From assembly GCF_027483985.1 (NCBI RefSeq), contig NZ_JAIXTJ010000024.1, positions 248,001 through 312,000 on the forward strand: a stretch of DNA of 64,000 nt, given 5' to 3'. The position numbers were made by a program, and so were the translations under genes. Numbering within the stretch: the stretch's first letter is position 1; every line of letters begins with the position of its first letter. Source of the DNA: Flavobacterium sp. GTDB taxonomy: Bacteria; Bacteroidota; Bacteroidia; Flavobacteriales; Flavobacteriaceae. The notes beneath the pieces were generated by a model. That model did no database searches. It was not told the origin of the DNA and saw only the letters and a list, made by a program, of their open reading frames with translations. Positions 1-9,512 of the stretch are shown piece after piece.

Positions 1-387
1 GTTAGTTACATCCATTTCTAGTTCAATTCCCTTGTTTTTATTTGTAAAATCAGATAAAAAATAAGGCATAACATATTTTCCTGTAGATACCACCGAGATT
101 TTTAGTTTTCCAGAAAGTATGCCTTTAAAAGCTAAGGTCTTATAATTAATGCCATAAACTTCATTGCTTATATTTTGAGCAGCTATTGCGATTTCTTTTC
201 CAAATTCGGTGATGTATAATTGTCTTCCCACTACTTCAGTTAACGGAATTTCGAATTGATCCTGCAAATTTTTTAGTTGTATCGAAACCGCTGGCTGGGT
301 TAAATGCAACTCCTCAGCAGCTTTAGTAATGCTCTTTGTTTGCGTGATTTTTAAAAACACTTGCAATTGATGTAAAGTATAATTCAT
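1..387 (-). CDS. LysR-family transcriptional regulator, N-terminal part (cut by window edge)
   Basis: The first 129 codons of a LysR-type regulator run off the left edge. The N-terminus carries the typical winged helix-turn-helix with the motif SITKAAEELHLTQPAVS, followed by the start of the effector-binding fold (LSGKLKISVVSTGKYVMPYFL). LysR proteins usually activate a divergent or nearby gene after binding a small co-inducer. The gene diverges from the small-protein cluster starting at 617; the SbtA-type transporter at 2977 is a possible but unproven target. The start at 387 is the only one that keeps the full HTH. Confidence 0.9.
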   Translation of the reverse strand, partial: MNYTLHQLQVFLKITQTKSITKAAEELHLTQPAVSIQLKNLQDQFEIPLTEVVGRQLYITEFGKEIAIAAQNISNEVYGINYKTLAFKGILSGKLKISVVSTGKYVMPYFLSDFTNKNKGIELEMDVTN

Positions 388-402
388 AAAATATGTTTAT
401 GT

Positions 403-453
403 ATTTCATAACAAATATAAATAAAAATATATGAAATAGAGCATATACCTTTG
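403..453 (+). promoter_or_regulatory. Candidate LysR operator plus plus-strand -7 box
   Basis: An inverted repeat ATTTCAT (403-409) / ATGAAAT (431-437) lies just upstream of the LysR start, followed by TACCTTTG (446-453), an exact match to the Bacteroidota -7 consensus TAnnTTTG on the plus strand. No convincing -33 TTTG was seen. It may serve both autoregulation and the rightward genes. This is inference. Confidence 0.3.
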
Positions 454-616
454 TCAAAAATTAATACTACAAGTGGTGATTAACCGATGTTCAATAACTA
501 AAAGGACAGCATTTTCAAATGAATTTCGAAATGTAACACCAATGTTAGAATAAGATTTGAATAATAAAATAGGACTATGTTTTTGCCAAAGCATCTGTAC
601 AACTTAAAGAATAAAT

Positions 617-793
617 ATGAATAACAATAAATTATCTAAAAAAGACCAAATAGTGCTGACCGTATTGTTGCTCGTTGCACTTGGTAGTTTTATTCTAACA
701 CTATTTTCACAGCAAGTATTATTTATGTGTTTGTTAGGTATTTCTACTTTACTACTAGTTTCACAATTAAAAAAAATGAATATAAAATTATGA
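617..793 (+). CDS. Small membrane protein (58 aa), unknown function
   Basis: A 58-residue protein not matching any family I recognise. After a short lysine-rich N-terminus (MNNNKLSKKD) there are two adjacent hydrophobic stretches (IVLTVLLLVALGSFILTLF and VLFMCLLGISTLLLV), so it is probably a two-pass inner-membrane protein ending in a short basic tail. Its TGA stop overlaps the ATG of the next gene as ATGA (790-793), which argues for a real, translationally coupled gene. Confidence 0.55.
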   Translation: MNNNKLSKKDQIVLTVLLLVALGSFILTLFSQQVLFMCLLGISTLLLVSQLKKMNIKL

Positions 794-1074
794 AAGTTCA
801 AGAAAAAAAAGAATTCAAGCTTATCGATAGTACGTTTACTCCAAGTGATGCCAACAATGTTTTATCAGAATTAATTGTTAGTAAAATTAATTATCATAAA
901 ATAGATGATTTTAGTCAGCACATCCGATTTGAAAGAGATAGCCAGCATTCTAAAAAACGAATCGAGGAATTGAAAGCGACGCAAGTTGAACTAAAAGAAT
1001 TCATAAATGCGGCCAAAAGTAAAGGAGTGAATTTAGTAGTTAAAAGTACCGTTTATATAGAATTTTCAGAATAG
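790..1074 (+). CDS. Hypothetical cytoplasmic protein (94 aa)
   Basis: Starts MKVQEKKEFKLIDSTFTPSD at the ATG that overlaps the preceding stop; a longer in-frame start at 727 is less likely because it would read through the upstream membrane-protein gene. The middle (residues about 40-75) is charged and helical (RFERDSQHSKKRIEELKATQ). No signal peptide or membrane segment. Its stop TAG shares a G with the GTG start of the DUF6671 gene, so the three genes 617-1910 look co-transcribed. Function unknown. Confidence 0.6.
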   Translation: MKVQEKKEFKLIDSTFTPSDANNVLSELIVSKINYHKIDDFSQHIRFERDSQHSKKRIEELKATQVELKEFINAAKSKGVNLVVKSTVYIEFSE

Positions 1075-1910
1075 TGTTTAGTAATAGAAAGCTGCTTATA
1101 GCTACAAAACATGCTAAAGAAACCGTAATTGCTCCATTGTTTGAGCAACACCTTAATGTTAATTGTTTTGTAACCGATTTATTTGATACCGACACCTTAG
1201 GGACTTTTACAGGTGAAGTTCAAAGAAAAGATGATGCGCTGACAACGCTTCGCAAAAAATGCCTTCTTGCTATGGAAAAGAATCAATGTGATTTAGTTAT
1301 TTCAAGTGAAGGTTCGTTTGGCGCTCATCCATCGGTTTTTTTTGCTTCGTGCAACGAGGAACTTATGATGTTTAAGGATGCTAAAAATGATTTAGAAATC
1401 GTAGTTCGCGAGCTAAGTATGGAAACCAATTTTAATGCATCCAAAATTAATAATGAAACCGAACTATTTGATTTTGCACTTCGTGCGGCGTTTCCTTCGC
1501 ACGCATTAATAATGAAATCGGCAGAAAATAATTTTACTAAAGTAGTCAAAGGCATAACCGACAGAAAGGCTTTAAAAAAGCATTTTGAAGATTTCCAAAA
1601 GGAGTTCGGAACGGTTTATGTTGAAACCGATATGCGAGCTAATTATAATCCGAGTCGGATGAAAGTTATTGAAAAAACGGCTAAAAAACTGCTTGAAGCG
1701 GTTCAATCCAAATGTCCAAATTGTGAACTTCCCGGATTTGTGGTTACCGATGCCAAAGCTGGATTACCTTGTCAATGGTGCAGTACTGCTACAAATTCAA
1801 CTTTAAGTTACCTATACACCTGTAAAAAGTGCGAATATACTAGCGAAGTTTTATATCCGCATAACAAAAAAACAGAAGATCCTGCTTATTGTGATTTTTG
1901 TAATCCTTAA
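1074..1910 (+). CDS. DUF6671-family protein with C-terminal zinc-ribbon-like cysteines
   Basis: 278 aa, GTG start overlapping the upstream stop. The N-terminal half begins LLIATKHAKETVIAPL and contains VISSEGSFGAHPS, features I associate with the DUF6671 family. The C-terminal ~70 residues hold four cysteine pairs (CPNC, CQWC, CKKC, CDFC), which suggests two small zinc-binding ribbons. No signal peptide; likely cytoplasmic. The biochemical role of the family is not known to me. It is followed after 9 nt by the Sua5 gene and may share its transcript. Confidence 0.7.
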   Translation: MFSNRKLLIATKHAKETVIAPLFEQHLNVNCFVTDLFDTDTLGTFTGEVQRKDDALTTLRKKCLLAMEKNQCDLVISSEGSFGAHPSVFFASCNEELMMFKDAKNDLEIVVRELSMETNFNASKINNETELFDFALRAAFPSHALIMKSAENNFTKVVKGITDRKALKKHFEDFQKEFGTVYVETDMRANYNPSRMKVIEKTAKKLLEAVQSKCPNCELPGFVVTDAKAGLPCQWCSTATNSTLSYLYTCKKCEYTSEVLYPHNKKTEDPAYCDFCNP

Positions 1911-1919
1911 AACTATAAA

Positions 1920-2873
1920 ATGATATCCAAAGATATTTATCAAGCTGCTTTTTTATTAGAAAACAATGAGGTAGTGGCCATTCCAACAGAAACTGTTTAT
2001 GGTTTAGCCGCCAATATTTATGATGAAGTTGCCGTAAAACGAATTTATCAAATCAAAGGAAGACCTCAAAATAATCCGCTAATTGTGCACGTTGGCTCCA
2101 AAGAAGTAGTTCAAGATTTGGTTTCAGAAATACCTAGTAAAGCCAAACAATTAATGGATAAATTTTGGCCTGGTCCGTTAACGCTAGTGCTTCCAAAAAA
2201 AGATACTGTTGCTGACTATATCACTAGTGGTAAAAATAGTGTTGCCGTAAGAATGCCCAATCATCCTGAAACCTTAAAGTTATTAAATCTATTAAAATTT
2301 CCAATAGCAGCGCCAAGTGCTAATCCTTCTGGATCTATTAGTCCAACATCGGCAGAACATGTTGCTCGTTATTTTGATACTAAAATACCAATGATTCTTG
2401 ATGGTGGTGAGTGCCAAAACGGCATTGAGTCGACTATTATTGGATTTGATGGAGAACTTCCGGTACTTTATAGATTAGGTTCTATTGCAGTGGAGACTAT
2501 TGAAAGTGAAATTGGTACAATTCGTATTCAAAATTTTGAAGAAAAGACTCCAAATGCGCCTGGGATGATGTTCAAACATTATGCACCCAGTACAAAAACT
2601 ATTTTAGTAACCGACATTGTTGATGCTATGGACTTTTACAAAGGCAAAAAAATCGGTTTATTGTTGTTCAATTCTAAATTCAATTCTACTGATTGCGTTG
2701 CGAAAGAAGTGCTATCGGTAACCGCTGATTTAGAAGAAGCCGCAGCCAACTTGTATGCAGCAATGCATCGTTTAGATCAATTAGAATTAGATATCATTAT
2801 TGCAGAACGATTTCCTGACAATCAATTGGGCAATACCATTAACGACCGATTAAAAAGAGCTTCTTCAACTTAA
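1920..2873 (+). CDS. tsaC: L-threonylcarbamoyladenylate synthase, Sua5/TsaC type
   Basis: 317 aa, made of an N-terminal YrdC domain (about 1-200) and a C-terminal Sua5 domain, the long Sua5 form. Recognisable YrdC blocks are AIPTETVYGLAAN, KIKGRP-like IKGRPQNNPLIVH, FWPGPLTLVL and the nucleotide-pocket stretch APSANPSGSISPT; the linker contains the PGMMFKHYAP block of Sua5 proteins. The enzyme makes threonylcarbamoyl-AMP from threonine, bicarbonate and ATP for the t6A37 modification of ANN-decoding tRNAs. Housekeeping function; cytoplasmic. Confidence 0.93.
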   Translation: MISKDIYQAAFLLENNEVVAIPTETVYGLAANIYDEVAVKRIYQIKGRPQNNPLIVHVGSKEVVQDLVSEIPSKAKQLMDKFWPGPLTLVLPKKDTVADYITSGKNSVAVRMPNHPETLKLLNLLKFPIAAPSANPSGSISPTSAEHVARYFDTKIPMILDGGECQNGIESTIIGFDGELPVLYRLGSIAVETIESEIGTIRIQNFEEKTPNAPGMMFKHYAPSTKTILVTDIVDAMDFYKGKKIGLLLFNSKFNSTDCVAKEVLSVTADLEEAAANLYAAMHRLDQLELDIIIAERFPDNQLGNTINDRLKRASST

Positions 2874-2976
2874 GTTTTAATTTTACTTCAAGAAGTAACT
2901 TGCTTCTAAATGCTATTTAAAATTGTTTTTAGATTAAATAATCGATTATAAATCTGCGTAAATACAAATCAAACCA

Positions 2977-3942
2977 ATGAACTTAAATTTATTATTAGAT
3001 AATTTAACCAATCCAGCCTTACTATTTTTTCTTTTAGGAATTATCGCCACTCGTTTAAAAAGTGATTTAGAGATTCCGCCCAACAGTTCCAAATTTATTT
3101 CGCTTTACCTTTTATTCTCCATCGGATTTAAAGGCGGACAAGAATTAGCACACAGTACTTTTAGTCTAGATATTTTGTGGTCGGTTTTATTTGGAATGAC
3201 CATTGCCATTATTATTCCTACTTATTGTTTTTTTATTTTAAAAAGGAAATTCAATATTCAAGATTCGGGAGCAATCGCTGCGGCTTATGGTTCAGTTAGT
3301 GCGGTAACTTTTGTAACGGCTGCTTCTTTTTTAGAGATTCAAAAATACAGTTTTGGAGGTCATATGGTAGCAGTAATGGCACTTATGGAAGCTCCAGCAA
3401 TTGTTGTGGGTGTGATTTTAATGCGAATTTATGGCGCAAATAAAGTAAATGCTAAAGAATCTAGTTTGTCATCGGTAATCAGACATTCTTTAACCAACGG
3501 TAGTGTTTTATTGATTTTAGGAAGTTTGTTGATAGGTTTCCTAGCCAGTGACCAACAAGCTATGGGAATTAAACCTTTTACTACCGATATTTTTAAAGGA
3601 TTTTTAGCCATATTTTTACTAGATATGGGAATAGTAAGTGGCAAAAAGTTGAATGATTTTTTAAAAAGTGGTTGGTTTGCTACAGGTTTTGCTTCAATAA
3701 TTCCTTTATTCAACGGTTGTATAGTGGCTTATCTAAGTCAATTTGTAACACAAGATATCGGAAACCGATTTATTTTTGCAATTTTAGCGGCTAGCGCTTC
3801 TTATATTGCAGTTCCGGCAGCTATGAAAATTGTTGCGCCAAAGGCCAATCCGGGATTGTTTTTACCAATGGCTTTAGCAGTAACTTTTCCTTTAAACATA
3901 ACTATTGGTTTTCCAATTTATTTGGCGGTTATTTTGTGTTAA
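2977..3942 (+). CDS. sbtA: SbtA-type sodium-dependent bicarbonate transporter
   Basis: 321 aa integral membrane protein with about ten hydrophobic segments. The start NPALLFFLLGIIATRLKSDL and the block LYLLFSIGFKGGQEL are characteristic of the SbtA (DUF897) family. These carriers import bicarbonate with sodium. The neighbouring Sua5 uses bicarbonate as a substrate, but this adjacency may be chance. A candidate -33 TTG (2923-2925) and -7 TAAATCTG (2949-2956) lie upstream, so it may have its own promoter. A terminator follows. Confidence 0.85.
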   Translation: MNLNLLLDNLTNPALLFFLLGIIATRLKSDLEIPPNSSKFISLYLLFSIGFKGGQELAHSTFSLDILWSVLFGMTIAIIIPTYCFFILKRKFNIQDSGAIAAAYGSVSAVTFVTAASFLEIQKYSFGGHMVAVMALMEAPAIVVGVILMRIYGANKVNAKESSLSSVIRHSLTNGSVLLILGSLLIGFLASDQQAMGIKPFTTDIFKGFLAIFLLDMGIVSGKKLNDFLKSGWFATGFASIIPLFNGCIVAYLSQFVTQDIGNRFIFAILAASASYIAVPAAMKIVAPKANPGLFLPMALAVTFPLNITIGFPIYLAVILC

Positions 3943-4040
3943 ACAAATTCATAAAACAACTACGGTACTTTTTGGTTTGAATTTTCTTATTGATGTTTAG
4001 TTCCTAATAACCATTAAGTACATTAAAGTAGTTGCTTCAA

Positions 4041-4073
4041 GATGGAAAAGTTGTTACTTTTCCATCTTTTTTA
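4041..4073 (+). terminator. Rho-independent terminator after sbtA
   Basis: Perfect 10-bp stem GATGGAAAAG (4041-4050) / CTTTTCCATC (4057-4066) with a 6-nt loop, then a T-rich run. The T run is on the plus strand, so it ends the rightward sbtA transcript. Confidence 0.85.
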
Positions 4074-4075
4074 TT

Positions 4076-5995
4076 TTAAAAACTAACTTGTCTTAAGATG
4101 GTTGTTCCAAATGGAATAAGTGTAATATTTTCTATTTGGTTGGTTGTTTTGTTTTTTGCTTTGATTATTATTTTACCATTGTTGAAAGTAGCTTGGTTTT
4201 CGTCAATAAATTGGAAGCGATTACTGTCTTTTGGTTGATAAAATAAATCATCAAAATTAGTAAAATAGGTTTTTCCTTTAAGTTCTATAGCATTAATAGG
4301 TTTTGCATAAAATAATGCGCCGTAAGAAAAATATTTTTCTTTGTTTGCATCTTCTTTTATTTGAATTTTAGTACTGAAATTAATTTCAATAATGTCTTGT
4401 TTAGCAAACGGTCTGTCAAAAACTAAGAAGTCATTTTCATTAGTATATTTTTCTTTTGTGATAATACTTGTAACCCAAGAAGGTTTCCTAATCTTTAAAA
4501 TAAAAGAAGCTTTATTTGGATTTGCTATTTTGAAAGTGAATTTATTTTGATAAGGATATTCGGTAATCGTTTCAATTGTTATGTTTTTATTTTGAACTTT
4601 TGTTGCAACTGTATTGGGCATTAAAAGTGCATTTACTAAAGTAGTGTCATTTTCTTTCAACCAAGCTTTTTCTATGAAATAAGGAGTAATTCTTCCAGCA
4701 TTTGGATTGCAACAAACGGCAACATCTTGATGCGCAGGCGAATATTTATATCTAGTTTGATTTCGATTAGCTTCAACTTCACCATTCTTCGTTCCTTCCA
4801 TTTCGAAAGAATTATCGGTTTTTAAATAGGCTATGCAAGAATGATTTGGATTTCGTGAACCTTGAGCTGCATTGTAGAAAATAGTTTCGATGGTTTCGGC
4901 AGTTTTTGAATTTCCTTGCTTTTGAAACAAAACGGAATAACTATCTAATAATTCGTGCAAAGAACAATATTCATAACCAGTATTAGTTGCATCGGCAATT
5001 CTTTCGGCTATCCATTCATCGCCAATTGCACCACCTGTTGGTGTTGTGGTGTTTTCAATTCTTTGAATATAAATTTGAAGTGCTTTTTGTAGTTCTTTAT
5101 TATCAGAAGCATAAGCAGCAACTAATAGTGGTCGCAAATGTTCATATGTATGTACACCGTGGGATTGTAATTTGTAATTGGGATTTAAAATGTTATTCAA
5201 TTGTACATCTTTTTCAGACTGAAAGGTTTTGCTAAAATCCTTATATAGAAACAGCGCATAATCGGTATATTTTGTTTCACCAGTAATTTGATACATTTTA
5301 TCCAAAATATCTGTGAATGTTAATCCGTGTGAAACTCCGCCATTAAACGCATTACCAGAAGTAAACGGACTAGATTGATTTAATGGATAATTTGTCATCA
5401 CATTATCAACAGCTTTTACAATAGCGTTCCACAATTTCTTGTCTTTTGAGTATTCATAATAAGCAAGTAAACCTCTATACATTGTAGCTTTTGACCATAA
5501 TTCACCATTTTCTGAGTTGAATTGATAACGCAAATCTTTGTCATAAATACCAATATAACCGTCTTCATCTTGCGTTTTTAAAACCTCTTGAACGTACTTT
5601 TTAACTTTTTTAAGTCCCACTTTATCGTTCAATAAAATGACGTTTCTGATGTAACCATCCCACCAATTGGATTGGGTTTCGCTGTTCCACCATTTGTATT
5701 GTTCACTGCCTTCAGCATCGCCTTCTTTATTGTTTCCCAAATCTTTGACTTCGCTGTTCTTGTGCAATCTTCCTGAACCATAAATGGGGTCATTAATTAA
5801 GTCTGGAACTAATTGATCTAAGTTGCCCACAAAACCATCAACATCTTTTTGCATTTGTGTTCTTATCCAACCCGAAGGTTTGATGCTTCCAAAAGGTAGT
5901 ATTTGATATTTTTCCTCGACTTTATTTGAATCTTTATTTTGTGAATTCATAGTGTACGAAGCTAGAATTACTAATGTTATATATAAATTTCTCAT
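4076..5995 (-). CDS. GH127-family glycoside hydrolase (DUF1680), probable beta-L-arabinofuranosidase-like
   Basis: 639 aa with an N-terminal signal peptide (MRNLYITLVILASYTMNS), so exported. The (alpha/alpha)6 barrel carries the GH127 zinc-site pattern: E342-Y-C344 and the cysteine pair C428-C429 in VAVCCNPN. These correspond to the Glu-x-Cys and Cys-Cys ligands of HypBA1, one of those cysteines being the nucleophile. GH127 acts mainly on beta-L-arabinofuranosides, but DUF1680 is broader and substrate is uncertain. Last gene of the 11176-4076 operon; 8 nt after the GH92 stop. Confidence 0.88.
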   Translation of the reverse strand: MRNLYITLVILASYTMNSQNKDSNKVEEKYQILPFGSIKPSGWIRTQMQKDVDGFVGNLDQLVPDLINDPIYGSGRLHKNSEVKDLGNNKEGDAEGSEQYKWWNSETQSNWWDGYIRNVILLNDKVGLKKVKKYVQEVLKTQDEDGYIGIYDKDLRYQFNSENGELWSKATMYRGLLAYYEYSKDKKLWNAIVKAVDNVMTNYPLNQSSPFTSGNAFNGGVSHGLTFTDILDKMYQITGETKYTDYALFLYKDFSKTFQSEKDVQLNNILNPNYKLQSHGVHTYEHLRPLLVAAYASDNKELQKALQIYIQRIENTTTPTGGAIGDEWIAERIADATNTGYEYCSLHELLDSYSVLFQKQGNSKTAETIETIFYNAAQGSRNPNHSCIAYLKTDNSFEMEGTKNGEVEANRNQTRYKYSPAHQDVAVCCNPNAGRITPYFIEKAWLKENDTTLVNALLMPNTVATKVQNKNITIETITEYPYQNKFTFKIANPNKASFILKIRKPSWVTSIITKEKYTNENDFLVFDRPFAKQDIIEINFSTKIQIKEDANKEKYFSYGALFYAKPINAIELKGKTYFTNFDDLFYQPKDSNRFQFIDENQATFNNGKIIIKAKNKTTNQIENITLIPFGTTILRQVSF

Positions 5996-6003
5996 TGAAT
6001 AAA

Positions 6004-8151
6004 TTATTTATTGGTCATTTGAAAATTAAGAGTACCACCAGTCATAATTTCTGAATAGGTTATGAATGGTTTTGATAGTGAAGCACTATTCAGTTTAGGG
6101 TTTTCTTGAAAAATATTCTCATTAGAGAAGTTAGTTGCTTCAATGGTAAACGTTTTATCGTTTTTTAAATGCAAAGTTGCTTTTTTAACTTGTGGTGCTC
6201 CGAGGACAAATTCTCCATTAGTTGGATTTACAGGATAAAAACCTAAGTTAGACATAATATACCAAGCCGACATTTGACCACAATCGTCATTACCAATCAT
6301 ACCATCAGGCGTGTTGTTGTGAAATTCGTTAATGATTTTATGGATGTATTTTTGTCCGATTTTTGGTGTTTCTGAATACGCATACAAGTAAACAATATGA
6401 TGACTAGGTTCGTTACCATGTGCATATTGACCAATCATTGCTTCCTGACCCAAGAACTTGTTTGGATTTAAACTTTCTATGGTAAAGAAATCATTGAGTT
6501 TTTTTGTGAATTCCTTTTTTCCACCCAATAGATTTTTCATGCCAACGATGTCGTATTGCGCTGGAGTCCAAAAATATTGCCAGGCATTGGCTTCGGTATA
6601 ATCGCCTGGATTGTTCATTGGTGAAGTTGCAGTTAAAGGATCAAATGGAGTTCTCCAATTGCCTTTGGAATCTTTACCACGAAATAAATTTGTTTCAGCA
6701 TCAAAAAGATTTTTATAGTAATTGGCTCTTTTTTGAAACTCCGCTTGATTTGTTTTATCGTTTAAATTTTTAGCCATTTTTGCTACACAATAATCATCAA
6801 AACCACTTTCTAAGGTTCTGGATACCGCTTCATTATCTAATTTATCAAAAGGATAATAACCATATTGATTATACAATTCCCAATCGGAATTAATATGACT
6901 TTTGGTTGAAGTTTCTATCATGGCTTTGAGTGCTTCGTCTTTATCAAAACCTTTAAATCCATTAGTATAAGCCGATAAAATCATAGGAATGGCATGATTG
7001 CCAATCATACAATAATTGTCTTGTCCCCAAGCCGTCCAAATGGGTAAAAATCCTGCGGCTTTGTGATGTAAAAGCATTGTATTTACAATTCCATCAATTT
7101 TTTCAGGAGCTATAATTTGAAGCAACGGAAAGGCACCTCTGTAAATGTCCCAAATGGATAGAGTAGAGTAGTATTCCTTATTTGGAGCAACTGCAATTCT
7201 ATCATCCGCACCACGATAGTTACCATCTACATCAGCAATATTGGATGGTTGTAAAAGCAGATGATATAACGAAGTATAAAAGATTTCCTTTTGTTTTTGT
7301 GGCGCTTCAATGTCAATTCGATTCAGATAGTCGTTCCAAATTTTTTCGGCGTTTTGTTTTACTTTTTCAAAGCTCCAATGCGGAATTTCAGACTTTAAAT
7401 TTTGTTTTGCTCCTTCAACACTTACCGTTGATAAAGCAATTTTTAGCTGCAAAATTTTATTTTTTGGCAAATTAAAATCTAGAATATATTTCGGTGCATT
7501 TTGTTTTTTCTCTTTCGGAAGTTCTTTAGATGCAACAAATGGCGTTTGAAAATTAATAGTAAAGAAATACTTTTTGGTTACCCAACCTTTGGTTTTGCAA
7601 TAACCTGAAATTGTGCTATTATTTTCAATTTTGATGTCACTTTCTAGTACCAAACTGTCATTGAGAAATTGAAATCCGTGTTGAAAATCAAGCAGTAATT
7701 TTGCCGTTTTGTTTGGATATTTATATTTATGAAAAGCGACTCTTTCCGAACAAGTGAGCTCTACTTTGATGTCGTCTTTTTTAGTTAATGAATAATAGCC
7801 AACAGTTGCTTTTTCAGTGTTCTTGAAATAACTGTTTTTGAATTTTAGCTTTTTTTCATTGAAAGGTAGTAACAAAATGTTACCCATTTCACCAATTCCG
7901 GTTCCGCTTAAACGCGTTTGTGAAAACCCTAAAAGCAAAGTATCTTTGTATTGATAACCGCTCGTATGGTTCCATCCAGCAATGTTGTTATCAGGTCCGG
8001 GTTGTACCATTCCAAAAGGTAATGAAGGTCCAGGAAATGTATGTCCGGTGCCATCTGTACCAATAAATGTATTTACATATTTGGAATTGTTTTGGGCACT
8101 TGCATTTATCATAAATAACAAAAGTACCGACTTGAAAAGTAGCGTTCTCAT
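6004..8151 (-). CDS. GH92-family alpha-mannosidase
   Basis: 715 aa. I chose the start at 8151 because it gives a clean signal peptide (MRTLLFKSVLLLFMINASAQ) and overlaps the transporter stop as ATGA; a longer start at 8235 would add 28 unconvincing residues. GH92 blocks are clear: NTFIGTDGTGHTFPGPSLPF near the N-terminus, then STLSIWDIYRGAFPLL, GDYTEANAWQYFW, NEPSHHIVYLY and GNDDCGQMSAWYIMSNLGFYP. GH92 enzymes are calcium-dependent exo-alpha-mannosidases, usually acting on N-glycans or mannans in the periplasm. Confidence 0.93.
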   Translation of the reverse strand: MRTLLFKSVLLLFMINASAQNNSKYVNTFIGTDGTGHTFPGPSLPFGMVQPGPDNNIAGWNHTSGYQYKDTLLLGFSQTRLSGTGIGEMGNILLLPFNEKKLKFKNSYFKNTEKATVGYYSLTKKDDIKVELTCSERVAFHKYKYPNKTAKLLLDFQHGFQFLNDSLVLESDIKIENNSTISGYCKTKGWVTKKYFFTINFQTPFVASKELPKEKKQNAPKYILDFNLPKNKILQLKIALSTVSVEGAKQNLKSEIPHWSFEKVKQNAEKIWNDYLNRIDIEAPQKQKEIFYTSLYHLLLQPSNIADVDGNYRGADDRIAVAPNKEYYSTLSIWDIYRGAFPLLQIIAPEKIDGIVNTMLLHHKAAGFLPIWTAWGQDNYCMIGNHAIPMILSAYTNGFKGFDKDEALKAMIETSTKSHINSDWELYNQYGYYPFDKLDNEAVSRTLESGFDDYCVAKMAKNLNDKTNQAEFQKRANYYKNLFDAETNLFRGKDSKGNWRTPFDPLTATSPMNNPGDYTEANAWQYFWTPAQYDIVGMKNLLGGKKEFTKKLNDFFTIESLNPNKFLGQEAMIGQYAHGNEPSHHIVYLYAYSETPKIGQKYIHKIINEFHNNTPDGMIGNDDCGQMSAWYIMSNLGFYPVNPTNGEFVLGAPQVKKATLHLKNDKTFTIEATNFSNENIFQENPKLNSASLSKPFITYSEIMTGGTLNFQMTNK

Positions 8152-9512
8152 TTCCATAACGTATCCATTTCTTCGAGAGTTTTGTTTTTTGTTTCTGGAA
8201 CATTTTTCCAAACAAAAAGTAAGGATAGTAGGCAAATTATTGAAAACAAATAAAACGGAAATGCGCCATTAAAATTATCTTTTAACCATTGATTTTCAAC
8301 CAAACTTGGAAAAACTTGTGTTACCACAAAATTAGCCACCCATTGAATAAAAACACTGATTGCCAATGCCAAACTTCTTATCTTATTTGGAAAAATTTCT
8401 GATAGTAACACCCAAACAATTGGTCCCCAAGAAATACTAAAAGAAGCCATAAATAGTAATAAAAAAGGTAAAACCCAATTACCAACTGCGTCATAATAAA
8501 TAAACAATCCAACTGCTGCTAATGCAATAGTCATTCCAATAGAACCTATATAGAGCAACGGTTTTCTTCCCATTTTATCTACCCATTTGATAGCTAATAA
8601 GGTAAAAATTAAGTTTACAACTCCAAGAATACTTGTTTCGAGCAACGAAACATCTGTTGAACTTCCTAAACTTTTAAAAATTTCTGGCGCGTAATATAAA
8701 ATGGCGTTAATACCTGTTAATTGCTGAAGAATAGAAAGTCCAATACCAACAAAAAGCGCTTTTTTGAATAAAGGATTAACTAAATGCTTCCACTGATTTT
8801 TATCTTTTTGGTGTAGTGAATTTTCAATTTCAGTTTGAACTAAAGCAACATCATTTGGAGCATTTAATTTTTCCAAAACACTAATTGCTTTCGAGGTTTC
8901 TCCTTTTTGGAACAACCATCTCGGACTTTCGGGAATTAGAAATATAAAAATTAGAAATAGGATAGAAGGAATGATTTCAGAACCAAACATCCAACGCCAA
9001 CCAATATTCAAATTCCAATCGGCATCGCCTTGCAAAGCGATGAAGTAATTTACAAAATAAACTACAACAATACCAATCACGATGGCTAATTGATAATTAC
9101 CTACTAAAGCGCCACGTCTTTTTGGTGGAGCAATTTCAGCTATATACATCGGTACAACCATTGAAGCAATACCAACACCAATTCCTCCAACAATTCGAAA
9201 TATAACAAACATTGTAAATGAATTGGGCAATGCCGTACCTACAGAATTTAGAATAAATAGAATAGCAGTAATTAGCATTGTTGCTTTTCGCCCGAATCGG
9301 TTACTTAAATAATCAGAGAAAAAGGCACCAATTAAACAGCCAACCAACGCACTTGAAATAGCCCAACCAGTTTCAATAGGAGTCAAATGAAAATATTCGG
9401 TTAGATTCCCAATTGCTCCAGAAATTACTGCTGTGTCATAGCCAAATAATAATCCGCCAAGTGCCGCACTTAAAGCAATAAAAAGAATATAGTTTTTGTT
9501 GTTTTTATCCAT
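8148..9512 (-). CDS. MFS sugar transporter, sugar porter family
   Basis: 454 aa with twelve hydrophobic segments. Sugar-porter signatures are present: GLLFGYDTAVISG in TM1, RFGRKATM after TM2, PESPRWL before the central loop, QQLTGINAILYYAPEIF in TM7 and PETKNKTLEEM at the C-terminus. It probably imports the monosaccharide released by the two glycosidases by proton symport. It overlaps both neighbours (8 nt with the isomerase, 4 nt with GH92), which shows tight operon organisation. Confidence 0.93.
   Translation of the reverse strand: MDKNNKNYILFIALSAALGGLLFGYDTAVISGAIGNLTEYFHLTPIETGWAISSALVGCLIGAFFSDYLSNRFGRKATMLITAILFILNSVGTALPNSFTMFVIFRIVGGIGVGIASMVVPMYIAEIAPPKRRGALVGNYQLAIVIGIVVVYFVNYFIALQGDADWNLNIGWRWMFGSEIIPSILFLIFIFLIPESPRWLFQKGETSKAISVLEKLNAPNDVALVQTEIENSLHQKDKNQWKHLVNPLFKKALFVGIGLSILQQLTGINAILYYAPEIFKSLGSSTDVSLLETSILGVVNLIFTLLAIKWVDKMGRKPLLYIGSIGMTIALAAVGLFIYYDAVGNWVLPFLLLFMASFSISWGPIVWVLLSEIFPNKIRSLALAISVFIQWVANFVVTQVFPSLVENQWLKDNFNGAFPFYLFSIICLLSLLFVWKNVPETKNKTLEEMDTLWK

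Noticed and set aside
6004..8235. Longer GH92 start at 8235
   Set aside because: Adds 28 residues lacking a signal peptide, removes the exact ATGA overlap with the porter gene and hides the secretion signal.
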